Shown here one piece after another: positions 18,641 to 28,506 of a stretch of DNA of 64,000 nucleotides. Both the position numbers and the translations under genes were made by a program. The DNA lies in NCBI RefSeq assembly GCF_013377275.1, contig NZ_CP016615.1, positions 558,001 to 622,000 of the forward strand, in the 5' to 3' direction. The notes beneath the pieces were generated by a model, which made no database searches, was not told the DNA's origin, and saw nothing but the letters and a program-made list of their open reading frames with translations. Every line of letters begins with the position of its first letter. Positions within the stretch are counted from its first letter, which is position 1. Origin of the DNA: Vespertiliibacter pulmonis. Its GTDB lineage: Bacteria; Pseudomonadota; Gammaproteobacteria; Enterobacterales; Pasteurellaceae.

Positions 18641-19900
18641 CTATATTTCTTCAGCTTCAAATGGGTAATCAGCAAAAGCTTGTGCAATCCCAATGATAAC
18701 ATTAACCGCTTGTTGCATCACATCAAGGGAAATAAATTCAAAACGCCCATGGAAATTTTCTCCGCCCGTAAATAAATTCGGACAAGGTAATCCCATAAAT
18801 GAAAGACGTGATCCATCTGTTCCACCACGAATTGGCTCAAGAATCGGCTGAATACCTTGATTTTTCATTACTTTTTCAGCTATATCTACTAAATAACGAT
18901 GAGATTGCAATACTTCATACATATTGCGATACTGTTCAACAATATCGACTTTTCCACACGCTTCACCATATTGTTGCTGCATTGCTTGCATTGTATTAGT
19001 TAGATAATCTCCAAAAGAAACCAATTCCTGACGATCAAAACTGCGTAAAATATAGTGTAATTCAGCCTGATCCACGCTACCTTCAATGGCGTGCAACATA
19101 ATAAAACCTTCACGTTTTTCACTCATTGCAGGTGTAAGATGGGCTGGCAGACGCTGTTGAAACTCACAGGCTCGTTCTAACGCATTGATCATTTTTCCTT
19201 TTGCTGTACCAGGGTGAACACTCCGTCCATAAAAGGTAACCGTTGCATAATCAGCATTAAAATTTTCATACTGCAATTCACCGAGTGGACCACCGTCTAA
19301 AGTGTAAGCCACGTCTGCACCAAAAGCAGTTACATCAAAGTGATCTGCTCCACGCCCAATTTCTTCATCTACTGTAAAACCAATGCGAATTTTACCGTGT
19401 GGAATTTCAGGGTGAGCAAGTAAATACTCTACGGCAGATAAAATAATGGCTATTCCAGATTTATCATCTGCACCTAAAAGCGACGTACCATCGGTAGTAA
19501 TTAAAGTATGATTTTTCAGCCCGAGAAGCGCTGGAAACTGCGTTGCGGATAGCCAATCACCACTACCTTGCAGGAGAATATCACTTCCATCATATTGTTC
19601 TATAATTTGCGGGTTTACATTACAACCGTTGAAATCAGGGGAAGTATCAACGTGGGCAAGTAACCCAAGAACAGGAATTTTCTTTGTTGTAGTTGCAGGT
19701 AAAGTAGCAAATAGATAACCATTTTGATCCAAGCTAATTTCTGTTAGCCCCATTGCTTGCATTTCATCACGCAATAAATGAAGTAAATCCCACTGCTGTG
19801 GTGAGCTCGGCACACTCTGGCTTTTTGGATCTGAGGTTGTATGAATTTTCGTATAGCGTAATAAACGCTCAAGTAATGGTTGGCTTGATGCTACTTTCAT
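18641..19900 (-). CDS. pepT: Peptidase T (tripeptide aminopeptidase)
   Basis: Zinc aminopeptidase of the M20 family that removes N-terminal residues from tripeptides in the cytosol. Start placed at MKVASSQPLLERLL (19900), eight bases after AAGGAG; the longer frame to 19972 adds a non-conserved lead. 419 residues (E. coli 408). Metal and catalytic motifs are present: HVDTSPDFNG, LGADDKSGIA, TVDEEIGRGADHFDV and the late PIRGGTDGSRLSFMG. Confidence 0.95.
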   Translation of the reverse strand: MKVASSQPLLERLLRYTKIHTTSDPKSQSVPSSPQQWDLLHLLRDEMQAMGLTEISLDQNGYLFATLPATTTKKIPVLGLLAHVDTSPDFNGCNVNPQIIEQYDGSDILLQGSGDWLSATQFPALLGLKNHTLITTDGTSLLGADDKSGIAIILSAVEYLLAHPEIPHGKIRIGFTVDEEIGRGADHFDVTAFGADVAYTLDGGPLGELQYENFNADYATVTFYGRSVHPGTAKGKMINALERACEFQQRLPAHLTPAMSEKREGFIMLHAIEGSVDQAELHYILRSFDRQELVSFGDYLTNTMQAMQQQYGEACGKVDIVEQYRNMYEVLQSHRYLVDIAEKVMKNQGIQPILEPIRGGTDGSRLSFMGLPCPNLFTGGENFHGRFEFISLDVMQQAVNVIIGIAQAFADYPFEAEEI

Positions 19901-20011
19901 TATGGTCTCCTTTATCAAGTTTCCTAAAAGGTAGCATAACATCAAATAAAAATCTGTATTGTGTACGATCAAGCGGTCATTTTTAACCTATTTTTTGCAA
20001 TTTTCTATATT

Positions 20012-21100
20012 TTACTCAAAAGATATAATCTGACCTTGCTTAACAGAAAAACGCAGATCATTACTCTGTTCTTGCCACTGCATTTGTTGTAGCTGATCTT
20101 GAGTAATCGCTGTAACAAATACTTGCGATCCACTTTGACGTAAGCGATGTGCAAGTAATTCACGTTTAGTTGGATCAAGCTCTGAAGCAAAATCATCAAT
20201 TAAAAATAGGCATTGGCGTTGTTTTTGAGCAGTTAAATGCTCACCCTGCGCAAGGCGTAACGCACACATCAACAACTTTAATTGCCCACGAGAAAGCACA
20301 TCTTCAACAGGTAGCCCATTGGCTCGAAAACGAAAATCAGCTTTTTGTGGTCCAATCATTGTGTAACCAATATTTTTATCTCGCTCAAAACCATTAGCTA
20401 AAATATCAGCGTAATCGCTCTCTTTGTCCCACCCTTGATGAAAGCTAACATTGATCTCAAGTTCAGGTAGGAAAAATTGGCACGTTTGTTCAATTTCAGT
20501 ACGCAGAGCTTCTGCATAGTTTGCTCGCATTTGGCTGACAATTTCTGCTAAACGAACTAACTCAATATCCCACGCACGCAATTCTGCATAAGATCTCACC
20601 TGCAATAATGCAGAATTTCGCTGTTTAAGTAACCGCTTGAGATTCGCCCAATGGCTGTAAAACTCACTATGTTGGTGAAATAATCCCCAGTCTAAAAACG
20701 CTCTGCGGTAGCTCGGACCACCATTTAATAGTGTTAAGCCTTCTGGCGTAATTACTTGCATCGGCAAAAGATGGGCAAGATCAGAAATTTTTTTGCCATC
20801 TTCCCCGTTAATTTTTAAGGTCGTTTCCCCTTGACGGCTTTTTTGCAAACCAACCGACCATTCGTGTTTGGCTTCTTCTACTTTTCCAAATAATGTGAAA
20901 TGATCTTGATCATAATGGATAATGCGGTTACTGATATGGCTTTTGAATGATCTGCCGTGTCCAAGATAAAAAATTGCTTCCAATAAACTGGTTTTGCCAC
21001 TACCATTTTCGCCCACTAAAAAGTTAAAGCCGTGGCTCAAATTAAGATCCACGGCAGCTAAATTACGAAAATGGTTAATGACAACACGAGAAAGCGACAT
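20012..21100 (-). CDS. recF: DNA replication and repair protein RecF
   Basis: SMC-like ATPase that helps load RecA at single-strand gaps. 362 residues. Walker A GENGSGKTSLLEAIF at about 31-45, signature LSRGQLKLLMCALRLAQ and Walker B CLFLIDDFASELD are intact. Third gene of dnaA-dnaN-recF, 20 bases after dnaN. No Shine-Dalgarno is visible: the uptake core ACCGCTTGT directly abuts the ATG, so translation may depend on coupling to dnaN. Confidence 0.96.
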   Translation of the reverse strand: MSLSRVVINHFRNLAAVDLNLSHGFNFLVGENGSGKTSLLEAIFYLGHGRSFKSHISNRIIHYDQDHFTLFGKVEEAKHEWSVGLQKSRQGETTLKINGEDGKKISDLAHLLPMQVITPEGLTLLNGGPSYRRAFLDWGLFHQHSEFYSHWANLKRLLKQRNSALLQVRSYAELRAWDIELVRLAEIVSQMRANYAEALRTEIEQTCQFFLPELEINVSFHQGWDKESDYADILANGFERDKNIGYTMIGPQKADFRFRANGLPVEDVLSRGQLKLLMCALRLAQGEHLTAQKQRQCLFLIDDFASELDPTKRELLAHRLRQSGSQVFVTAITQDQLQQMQWQEQSNDLRFSVKQGQIISFE

Positions 21101-21120
21101 ACAAGCGGTGAGTTTTTTGA

Positions 21121-22224
21121 TTATAAACGCATTGGCATAATAACGTATTCAGCGGTGCTGTTATCTACATCTTCAATTAAACAGCTTGAACTTGCATCAA
21201 CTAAATTTAAACGCACACGTTGACATTTCAATGTGTTAATCACATCTAATAAATAGCTAATATTAAAACCAATTTCCATATCGGTATTTTCATAAGAGAC
21301 ATCAATGATCTCTTCTGCTTCTTCCTGTTCTGGGTTATTAGCAGTCAATTTCAATAAATTATGGCTTAAGGCGAGACGAACACCACGGAAACGCTCATTC
21401 GATAAAATAGAAGCACGAACCAATGCCCGTTTTAATACTTCTGCATCGGCTTCTAGAATACGATCTGGATTACGTGGGAACACTCGGCGGTAATCAGGGA
21501 AACGCCCATCAATCAATTTAGAGGTAAACACAATCCCATTCATTGATATCCGCAAATTATTGGTACTTAATTCTAAACGAACAGGCTCGCTGTTATGCCC
21601 AATTAAACGCACTAATTCTAATACCGCTTTACGTGGCACAATCACAGAATGAGCAAGTAATTCTTGATCTAATGCCATTGTACATACGGCTAGACGGTGT
21701 CCATCAGTTGCAATAGTACGTAATAAATTACCTTCCGTTTCAAATTTCATTCCATTTAAAAAATAACGAGCATCTTGGTTTGCCATTGAGAATTGGGTCG
21801 ATTCAATCAGCTTTGCAAGCGTTGCTTGATCGATTGTAAAATCAACTTCGGCTTTCCAATCCATTAAATTAGGGTAATCTGAAGCAGGTAATGTCGCTAA
21901 ATTAAATTTGCTCCGATCAGCACGAATTAAAGCTCGATCATTATCAAACTGCACTGAAATTACACTATCATCGGGTAATGTACGACAAATATCGAGGAAT
22001 TTTTTAGCCGGAATGGTTACTTTTCCTGTGGAAACGACCGCTTCTAACAGCTCTGCTTGAGTAGTCAGTTCTACTTCTAGATCTGTCCCTGTCATAAAAA
22101 GGCGGTTTTCTTTAATTTCTAATAAAATATTGTTGATAACAGGAATTGATGGTCTGCTACCTAATACACCACAAACTTGTTGCAGTGGTTTGAGTAATTG
22201 CTCGCGGGTAATAGTAAATTGCAT
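21121..22224 (-). CDS. dnaN: DNA polymerase III beta subunit (sliding clamp)
   Basis: Ring clamp that holds DNA polymerase III on DNA. 367 residues (E. coli 366). Recognised from MQFTITREQLLKPLQQVCGV, LPASDYPNL, FLNGMKFE, ATDGHRLAVC and the C-terminal AEYVIMPMRL, the clamp-pocket end. It lies 18 bases after dnaA with a good Shine-Dalgarno (AAGGAG), part of the usual dnaA-dnaN-recF operon. Confidence 0.98.
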   Translation of the reverse strand: MQFTITREQLLKPLQQVCGVLGSRPSIPVINNILLEIKENRLFMTGTDLEVELTTQAELLEAVVSTGKVTIPAKKFLDICRTLPDDSVISVQFDNDRALIRADRSKFNLATLPASDYPNLMDWKAEVDFTIDQATLAKLIESTQFSMANQDARYFLNGMKFETEGNLLRTIATDGHRLAVCTMALDQELLAHSVIVPRKAVLELVRLIGHNSEPVRLELSTNNLRISMNGIVFTSKLIDGRFPDYRRVFPRNPDRILEADAEVLKRALVRASILSNERFRGVRLALSHNLLKLTANNPEQEEAEEIIDVSYENTDMEIGFNISYLLDVINTLKCQRVRLNLVDASSSCLIEDVDNSTAEYVIMPMRL

Positions 22225-22242
22225 AACTACTCCTTATAATCC

Positions 22243-23592
22243 TTAGGACGAGAGTTTATGAGTTAAATTAGTATAATCTTCTTGAATATTGCTATCTGTT
22301 TCGCATAGCTTAATAATGGTTTTGCAAGCGTGCATTACCGTTGTGTGATCTTTTCCGCCAAATTCACGCCCAATTTCTGGCAAGCTATGATTGGTTAGCT
22401 GTTTTGATAAGGTCATCGCTATTTGGCGAGGACGTGCAACAGAACGAGTACGGCTTTTCGACTTAAGATCTGCAATTTTAATATTGTAATATTCTGCAAC
22501 TGTTTTTTGGATATTTTCGATCGTAATTAAATGATCATAAGATGCTATCAGATCTTTCAACGCTTCTCGTACCGCATCTACGGTAATTGGGCGATGGGTG
22601 AAATTACTCCACGCCACCGCACGATTTAACGCTCCTTCCAATTCACGCACATTGGTTCTTAATTTTTGTGCTAAGAAAAAAGCGACTTCTTCACTTAGCT
22701 TTACACCTCGTTCTTCTGCTTTTTTCATTAAAATAGCAACACGTGTCTCCAATTCAGGCGGTTCAATTTTTGCATTGACCCCCCAACTTAAGCGTGAACG
22801 AATACGATCTTCAAATTTTTCAATATTCTTCGGAAACACATCAGAAGTAACAATAATCTGTTTACTGCGTTCAAATAAGGAATTAAATGTGTGGAAAAAC
22901 TCCTCTTGTGTTACCTCTTTCTTGGCAAAGAATTGAATATCATCAATCATTAACACATCAAGAGAGCGGTAAAATTTCTTGAATTTTTCAATCACACTAT
23001 TTTGTGGCGTACTGTTTTGGATCGCCTTAACCATATCTTGCACAAAGCGTTCTGAATGAATATAAACAACCTTTGCATTAGGATTCTTTTTTAGAATTTC
23101 ATTACCAATGGCATGTAACAAGTGCGTTTTACCCAAGCCTGTTCCACCATAAAGTGAAAACGGGTTACAATGACTCTCGCCTGGGTTTGCCGCCACTTGC
23201 ATTGCCACTGCTTTTGCGAGCTGGTTAGAGTTTCCCTGCACAAAATTATCAAAAGTTAAGCTACTAATTAGCCCCGATTTAACATTATTTGTTTCAGATT
23301 GAACCGCTTGTTCCTGCACTTTTTGTGGACGAGGAGCAACCTCTTCAGCAGGGCGAGTACCAACTTGGATCACAACAGCCAAATTATCATCTTTTGCTAA
23401 AAAACGGGCTAGCTCAGTAATTTCACCAATAAATTTATCTTGTACCCAATCGGCTACAAATTTATTTTGAGCATACAGCACTAATTTCCCATTAGCAAAA
23501 CTTGCCTGCAACGGACGCAGCCAAGTGCTGTAATCCGTAGGCGAAACTTTTGTATGTAAATGGTTTAAGCAATCAGACCAAAGGGAAGACAC
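22243..23592 (-). CDS. dnaA: Chromosomal replication initiator DnaA
   Basis: Binds DnaA boxes and melts the origin. I place the start at the GTG at 23592 (protein start [11 protein letters not shown]). It lies seven bases behind GGAG and aligns with the E. coli N-terminus (SLWQQCLARL); the longer ATG frame adds an unconserved lead. 449 residues. AAA+ motifs [16 protein letters not shown] and MIDDIQFF, and the C-terminal DNA-binding signature [18 protein letters not shown], are intact. No cluster of DnaA boxes was recognised upstream, so oriC is probably not here. Confidence 0.96.
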   Translation of the reverse strand: MSSLWSDCLNHLHTKVSPTDYSTWLRPLQASFANGKLVLYAQNKFVADWVQDKFIGEITELARFLAKDDNLAVVIQVGTRPAEEVAPRPQKVQEQAVQSETNNVKSGLISSLTFDNFVQGNSNQLAKAVAMQVAANPGESHCNPFSLYGGTGLGKTHLLHAIGNEILKKNPNAKVVYIHSERFVQDMVKAIQNSTPQNSVIEKFKKFYRSLDVLMIDDIQFFAKKEVTQEEFFHTFNSLFERSKQIIVTSDVFPKNIEKFEDRIRSRLSWGVNAKIEPPELETRVAILMKKAEERGVKLSEEVAFFLAQKLRTNVRELEGALNRAVAWSNFTHRPITVDAVREALKDLIASYDHLITIENIQKTVAEYYNIKIADLKSKSRTRSVARPRQIAMTLSKQLTNHSLPEIGREFGGKDHTTVMHACKTIIKLCETDSNIQEDYTNLTHKLSS

Positions 23593-23694
23593 TATATACT
23601 CCAAAACAGGTAAAAAAGATTGGTTATAATACCTGAAAATCGCAAAGAGATCTTGCAAATTTTTTATGATGAAAAGTGGGATCTTTCAAACAGA

Positions 23695-23736
23695 AAGCGG
23701 TTAGATTTTGCAATTTTTTACACAATCTAACCGCTT
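23695..23736 (-). terminator. Inverted USS pair acting as arcA terminator
   Basis: A perfect 13-bp stem AAGCGGTTAGATT/AATCTAACCGCTT with a 16-base loop, made of two facing uptake cores. It lies 19 bases after the arcA stop and ahead of dnaA. Confidence 0.7.
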
Positions 23737-23755
23737 ATTGATTAAAAAATTAAAA

Positions 23756-24472
23756 TTACACTAATTCACCACAAAAGCGATAGCCTTCTCCGTGAACGGT
23801 AACAATAATTTCTTGCCCATTTGCGTGATCTTCAAAATGTTTACGGATACGGCGGATCGTAACATCAACGGTACGATCGTGCGGTTTTAGCTCTCTGCCT
23901 GTCATTCTTTTTAATAGCTCTTCACGGGTTTGAATTTTACCCGGATTTTCACAAAAATGGAGCAATGCTCTAAATTCACTACGAGGTAACTTAATCACTT
24001 CGCCTTCAGGGTTAATTAAACTGCGACTGTTTACGTCAAGCACCCACCCATTAAAATGATAACTCTCAGCCGTTATCGTTTCTTTCGAGCTTTTATCGTT
24101 CTCGCCCATTGTTCGTTGTAACAAATTTCTCGCCCGAATGGTTAGCTCACTTGGATTAAATGGCTTCGTAATGTAATCATCTGCCCCAATTTCTAACCCA
24201 AGAATTTTATCAACTTCGTTATCTCGGCCTGTTAAAAACATTAGTGCAATATTTGTATTTTCACGCAATTCACGAGCTAACATTAAACCATTTTTACCCG
24301 GTAAATTTATATCCATAATCACTAAATGGATTTTATGCTTTTCAAGCACAGTATTCATTTCTACGCCATCGCTTGCTTCAAACACATCGTAGCCTTCTGC
24401 TTCGAAAATACTTTTGAGCGTACTGCGTGTTACCGTTTCATCTTCTACAATTAAAATTTGTGGGTTTTGCAT
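23756..24472 (-). CDS. arcA: Response regulator ArcA
   Basis: OmpR-class regulator of the Arc system that represses aerobic metabolism when oxygen is low. 238 residues, very close to E. coli ArcA over the receiver (ILIVEDE, phosphorylated Asp54 in [31 protein letters not shown]). The winged-helix output domain follows (about 135-234). The partner kinase gene arcB is not in the window. Confidence 0.97.
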   Translation of the reverse strand: MQNPQILIVEDETVTRSTLKSIFEAEGYDVFEASDGVEMNTVLEKHKIHLVIMDINLPGKNGLMLARELRENTNIALMFLTGRDNEVDKILGLEIGADDYITKPFNPSELTIRARNLLQRTMGENDKSSKETITAESYHFNGWVLDVNSRSLINPEGEVIKLPRSEFRALLHFCENPGKIQTREELLKRMTGRELKPHDRTVDVTIRRIRKHFEDHANGQEIIVTVHGEGYRFCGELV

Positions 24473-24618
24473 TTTTCTTCCCTTAACAATAATAAAAACT
24501 TAATTCTGCAATTATCTCACTTGTTTCAAGTTCAGGGAGATATTTTACGTATCATTTACAACTTATAGAAAAAATTATTTTACATTTAATTTATTCTAAT
24601 CAAATTTTGAATGGAAAT

Positions 24619-25530
24619 TTACATAGTTGCTAATGAAATATACTCTACGGCTAGCCCTAAATAGTGACGAGCAAGTGATTCGGTGATATTTCGATGACTT
24701 AGTACCGATTTTTGCTCCGCCAACACTACTCGCCTAACGGGAATATGATCAAGCCCTCGTAATCTTTGATGATTTAATGCACTTTGTAACGCTAAAAAAC
24801 TTGGGTTAAATGCCGCATTTTCTGCGTATTGCCCTGTAATAATTTGATCACCTACCTGCAATGCTACACCACTTTTTGCTTGGCTATAAGGAGCGTAAGA
24901 ACGATATGCTGAATTGATTGCTTGTTGCACAAGCGGGTCGTTTACTTCTGAGTTTTGCAAATCAGTTGTAATTTGATTATCAAACAGAACTGCATTAACA
25001 TTCAAATCTTTTGGCCCAAACGCATCGGGCAGATAACTATGTAACAAATTATTTTGACTATGGGGCAAATGAATATTGAGAGTTTCAGCTGTATTTAATT
25101 CATTCATAAATTGCCGACAATGCCCGCAAGGGGTATAATTGACGATCATATCCGTAATGCCTATCTCACCTGAAACTAAAGCATGGGAAATCGCACTCTG
25201 CTCGGCGTGTACTGATTGCTGGATCGCATCATTAGCAAACTCTTGATTTGCACCAAAATAGAATTTACCTGATTTCCCAATCGCAATAGCTCCGACATAA
25301 AAATTTGACACTGGAGCAAGTGCATAACAAGCCGCTAAGGGTAAACAAAGTAACGCTAATGCCACCGTAGAAAGCTGAAATTCTTCACACCACTGCTGAA
25401 CCTGTTCTGCTGAAAACTGAGCGTGAAATTTTTGTTTTTCTAAAGCTGATCGTAATGCAGATAATACAGCAGGGTTAGAGGAAATATCCAAAGCCATTAG
25501 CCGTTGCTGAATTGTTGATTGATTTTCCAT
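24619..25530 (-). CDS. cdd: Cytidine deaminase
   Basis: Converts cytidine and deoxycytidine to uridines in pyrimidine salvage. 303 residues, the long two-domain enteric type (E. coli 294). The zinc and catalytic motifs HAEQSAI and PCGHCRQF lie in the N-terminal domain (about 110-140). The C-terminal domain is a degenerate copy (SGVALQVGDQIITGQYAENAAFNPS). Start at MENQSTIQQR (25530), eight bases after AAAGGAG; the longer frame to 25554 was rejected for that reason. Confidence 0.95.
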   Translation of the reverse strand: MENQSTIQQRLMALDISSNPAVLSALRSALEKQKFHAQFSAEQVQQWCEEFQLSTVALALLCLPLAACYALAPVSNFYVGAIAIGKSGKFYFGANQEFANDAIQQSVHAEQSAISHALVSGEIGITDMIVNYTPCGHCRQFMNELNTAETLNIHLPHSQNNLLHSYLPDAFGPKDLNVNAVLFDNQITTDLQNSEVNDPLVQQAINSAYRSYAPYSQAKSGVALQVGDQIITGQYAENAAFNPSFLALQSALNHQRLRGLDHIPVRRVVLAEQKSVLSHRNITESLARHYLGLAVEYISLATM

Positions 25531-25582
25531 CGAAATTCTCCTTTCTCTTATCACGTTAGATTTATTATACTCTTAAAAAGAC

Positions 25583-25942
25583 TTATACAATATTTCCTCG
25601 GGTAACAATAACTCCGACACTGCTGGCTTGGGCTACTGCTTTAGGTTTATGAAGCTCGATCTTTAATGCCTCGATACCGTAACTATTTTGCAGAAGATCA
25701 GCGACTTGATAAGCGACTGTTTCAACCAAACGAAATGGTGTTTTCTCGACAAAATCTAAAATTTTTTGCGAAACTTCAGCATAATTCAAACAAAATTCAA
25801 CATTATCCTCAGACACTGCTCTAGTAAAATCCCAAAGCATTTCGATATTAAAAACTAACCGCTGTTTAATCGTATGCTCCCAATCATAAGCACCAATTGA
25901 AGCAAAAGCGGTAAGTTCATGAATAAAAACTTTATCACTCAT
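25583..25942 (-). CDS. folB: Dihydroneopterin aldolase
   Basis: Folate pathway enzyme that cleaves 7,8-dihydroneopterin. Start at MSDKVFIHELTAFASIGAYDWE (25942), behind AAGGA; the longer frame to 26017 overlaps the plsY promoter and start. 119 residues, usual length. The family motifs IGAYDWEH, CLNYAEVS and ELHKPKAV are present. Divergent from plsY, 74 bases apart. Confidence 0.94.
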   Translation of the reverse strand: MSDKVFIHELTAFASIGAYDWEHTIKQRLVFNIEMLWDFTRAVSEDNVEFCLNYAEVSQKILDFVEKTPFRLVETVAYQVADLLQNSYGIEALKIELHKPKAVAQASSVGVIVTRGNIV

Positions 25943-26016
25943 TTTTTTCCTTCTTCTACTTTTTTGAAAAGTTCGGGTAGAATAACACAAAACTGATCGG
26001 CTCAAGAAGAGGAACA

Positions 26017-26613
26017 ATGAATACCATTGCTTATTTAATCATTTTAGGTGCATATTTATTAGGTTCTATTTCCAGTGCAGTTATTTTCTGCCGTTTAGCT
26101 GGTCTGCCTGACCCAAGAGAAAATGGCTCACACAATCCAGGGGCAACCAATGTATTAAGAATTGGAGGGAAACTATCCGCACTCGGTGTACTACTATGCG
26201 ATATTTTAAAAGGATTGTTGCCCGTTTCTCTGGGCTTTTATCTCAATTTTACACCTACTCAAATCGGTTTAATTGCGTTGACGGCTTGTCTTGGACACGT
26301 CTTTCCTATTTTCTTTAAATTCCGTGGTGGAAAAGGGGTTGCAACCGCTTTTGGGGCAATTTTACCTATGGGTTACCTTATTTCAGGGTTAGCATTTGGA
26401 ACGTGGTTGCTGGTCTTTTTAATCTCTCGGTATTCATCACTCAGTGCCGTCATCACAGCACTCTGTATGCCATTATATGTCTGGCTATTTAAACCTGAAC
26501 TGACTTTTCCTGTTGCTCTCGTTTGTTGTTTACTTGTTTATCGCCACCACGATAATATTCAACGATTATGGCGTGGCAAAGAAAATAAGATCTGGAGTAA
26601 ATTAGATAAGTAA
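26017..26613 (+). CDS. plsY: Glycerol-3-phosphate acyltransferase PlsY
   Basis: Inner-membrane acyltransferase using acyl-phosphate to make lysophosphatidic acid, the first step of phospholipid synthesis. 198 residues with five hydrophobic segments. The conserved loops [25 protein letters not shown] and FRGGKGVAT are intact. RBS AAGAGGA. The folB-plsY divergent pair is a common gamma-proteobacterial arrangement. Confidence 0.95.
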   Translation: MNTIAYLIILGAYLLGSISSAVIFCRLAGLPDPRENGSHNPGATNVLRIGGKLSALGVLLCDILKGLLPVSLGFYLNFTPTQIGLIALTACLGHVFPIFFKFRGGKGVATAFGAILPMGYLISGLAFGTWLLVFLISRYSSLSAVITALCMPLYVWLFKPELTFPVALVCCLLVYRHHDNIQRLWRGKENKIWSKLDK

Positions 26614-26649
26614 ACGTAACTATTCAGCTAACAAAATTTATACAATAAA

Positions 26650-26689
26650 AATGGCTATCTGCTGTACTTATATGCAACAAATAGCCATT
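26650..26689. terminator. Bidirectional hairpin between plsY and the dppA-like gene
   Basis: A 9-bp stem AATGGCTAT/ATAGCCATT with a 22-base loop, between convergent genes. A and T runs lie nearby on both sides. Confidence 0.5.
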
Positions 26690-26722
26690 ATTTGCAAAAA
26701 AATTGTCTAATCTTACCGCTTG

Positions 26723-28318
26723 TTATTCAACAATTTTTGTACCGTAAAAATATGAATAACCAAATGGGCTTTGTTTATAACCCTGCACTCGCTTGCTCGT
26801 TGGTGCAAAATTAATCGAATGTGCCACATTGATCCAAGGAGCTTGATCTTTTAATAAAACCTGTGCTTGCTCATAAAGTTTCGCACGTTCTGTTTTATCA
26901 GATAATTTAATCGCTTTATTTAACAAATCATCAAACTCTGCATTCTTAAAGCGAGCATAGTTGCTATTACCAATATTATCACTACCTAACAGCGGTGATA
27001 AGAAATTATCAGGATCACCATTATCGCCCGACCAACCATAAGTTCCCGCAGTAAGTTCACCCGCTTTGGTACGTTTAATATAATCACCCCACTCATAGCT
27101 GACTAATTTTGATTTTACTCCAACTTTTTCCCAATCTGCTTGAATAAGTTCTGCCATACGGCGTGGGCTTGGATTTGATGAACGAACGACAGGCTGTACC
27201 CAAATTTGAGTTTCAAATCCATTTTCAAAGCCCGCTTCTTTTAACAAGGCTTTGGCTTTTTCTGGATTATATTCATAATCTGTAATTTGATCGTTATAGC
27301 CCCAAATTGTTGGCGGTAATGGGTTTTTAGCAATAACACCTGCACCACGATAGACTGCATCTAAAATTGCTTTTTTATCCACCGCATAATTTAATGCCTG
27401 ACGAACTTTTACGTTATCAAAAGGTGCTTTTTCGGTATTAAATGCGATATAAGCAATATTCAACCCTGGCTGTGAAAGCAAATTCACTTTCGGATCGGTT
27501 TTCATTTTTTCCAAATCTGCTGCATTTGGGAAATCGATCATATCGCAAGTACCTGCTTGTAGCTTCGCATAACGTGTTGTGGCATCAGGTACAATATCAA
27601 AAATTAGACGATCAATATCAGCTTTTCCATTCCAATAGGATTTATTCGCTAGGAAACGAATTTTTTGATCTAGCTGGTAGCCTGCAAATACGAAAGGCCC
27701 TGTGCCAATTGGCGTAGTATCAACCATCTCAGGTTTGCCAGCAGCTAACATTTTATCAGCATATTCTGCTGAATAAATTGAAATAAAATCCATACCCAAG
27801 CTTGAAAGGAAAGTCGCATCAGGGTTATTTAGCGTGATTTTTACCGTATAATCATCAACTTTTTCCACAGATTTCAATAATTTAGGAAACTTCATCGCAT
27901 TAAAATAGGGATAAGTTGCCTTAGAAACATTGTGATATGGATGATTTGAATCTAACTGACGTTGGAACGAAAACAGTACATCATCAGCATTAAAATCACG
28001 GCTTGGCTCAAATGCTTTATTCGAATGGAATTTCACCCCTTGACGTAGCTTAAACGTATAAGTTAACCCATCATCACTAACTGTCCAGCTCTCTGCCAAA
28101 GCAGGCTCAATTTCAGTCGATCCTCGTTTAAATTCAACCAAACGATTATAAACCTGTTGTGAGCTTGCATTATACGAAATACCGTCCATAACTAGTGCTG
28201 GGCTAAACCCCGTTGGTGAACGGCTCACACAATTCACAAATGTTTTATCGGCGGCTTGTGCAAGCCCTGTAACCAATAATGTGGTTGCCATTAAAGACAT
28301 TTTCGTACGTAATTTCAT
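26723..28318 (-). CDS. Family 5 periplasmic binding protein, DppA/HbpA-like
   Basis: Solute receptor for an ABC importer, most like E. coli DppA (dipeptides, also haem) and Haemophilus HbpA. 531 residues. The signal peptide ends at LAQA (about residue 22). Typical segments: AESWTVSDDGLTYTFKLRQGVKFH, SYWNGKADIDRLIF, AKNPLPPTIWGYND, PEKAKALLKEAGF and WSGDNGDPDNF. The processed N-terminus has no lipobox, so it should be soluble in the periplasm. No permease or ATPase genes adjoin it. Ligand is undecided between dipeptide, haem and glutathione-type substrates. Confidence 0.85.
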   Translation of the reverse strand: MKLRTKMSLMATTLLVTGLAQAADKTFVNCVSRSPTGFSPALVMDGISYNASSQQVYNRLVEFKRGSTEIEPALAESWTVSDDGLTYTFKLRQGVKFHSNKAFEPSRDFNADDVLFSFQRQLDSNHPYHNVSKATYPYFNAMKFPKLLKSVEKVDDYTVKITLNNPDATFLSSLGMDFISIYSAEYADKMLAAGKPEMVDTTPIGTGPFVFAGYQLDQKIRFLANKSYWNGKADIDRLIFDIVPDATTRYAKLQAGTCDMIDFPNAADLEKMKTDPKVNLLSQPGLNIAYIAFNTEKAPFDNVKVRQALNYAVDKKAILDAVYRGAGVIAKNPLPPTIWGYNDQITDYEYNPEKAKALLKEAGFENGFETQIWVQPVVRSSNPSPRRMAELIQADWEKVGVKSKLVSYEWGDYIKRTKAGELTAGTYGWSGDNGDPDNFLSPLLGSDNIGNSNYARFKNAEFDDLLNKAIKLSDKTERAKLYEQAQVLLKDQAPWINVAHSINFAPTSKRVQGYKQSPFGYSYFYGTKIVE

Positions 28319-28419
28319 AGTGCCTCCTCAGGGGAAATGAAAAAATTCTTTGCAAGATAACGATATGTTCGCAAAAGATAAAGAAAAGAATCGGAAACAA
28401 TCCGCTATTATAAATCAAT

Positions 28420-28493
28420 ACAAGCGGTTACTTTTTCAGATTTTATGCTATTGTCGTTCGCTTTGCAAAAAATAAGGAAAACTGACCGCTTGT
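28420..28493 (-). terminator. Inverted USS pair between the dppA-like gene and fbp
   Basis: ACAAGCGGT at 28420-28428 and ACCGCTTGT at 28485-28493 face each other with a long loop just past the fbp stop. It may act as an fbp terminator; the loop of more than 50 bases makes that uncertain. Confidence 0.4.
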
Positions 28494-28506
28494 ACAGTAT
28501 ATTTAG

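Noticed and set aside
23593..23755. oriC upstream of dnaA
   Set aside because: I found no cluster of TTATCCACA-type boxes or GATC array; the gap mainly holds the USS hairpin and the dnaA leader.
28345..28506. Small RNA between the dppA-like gene and fbp
   Set aside because: The facing uptake cores explain the inverted repeat, and there is no convincing promoter for a separate transcript.
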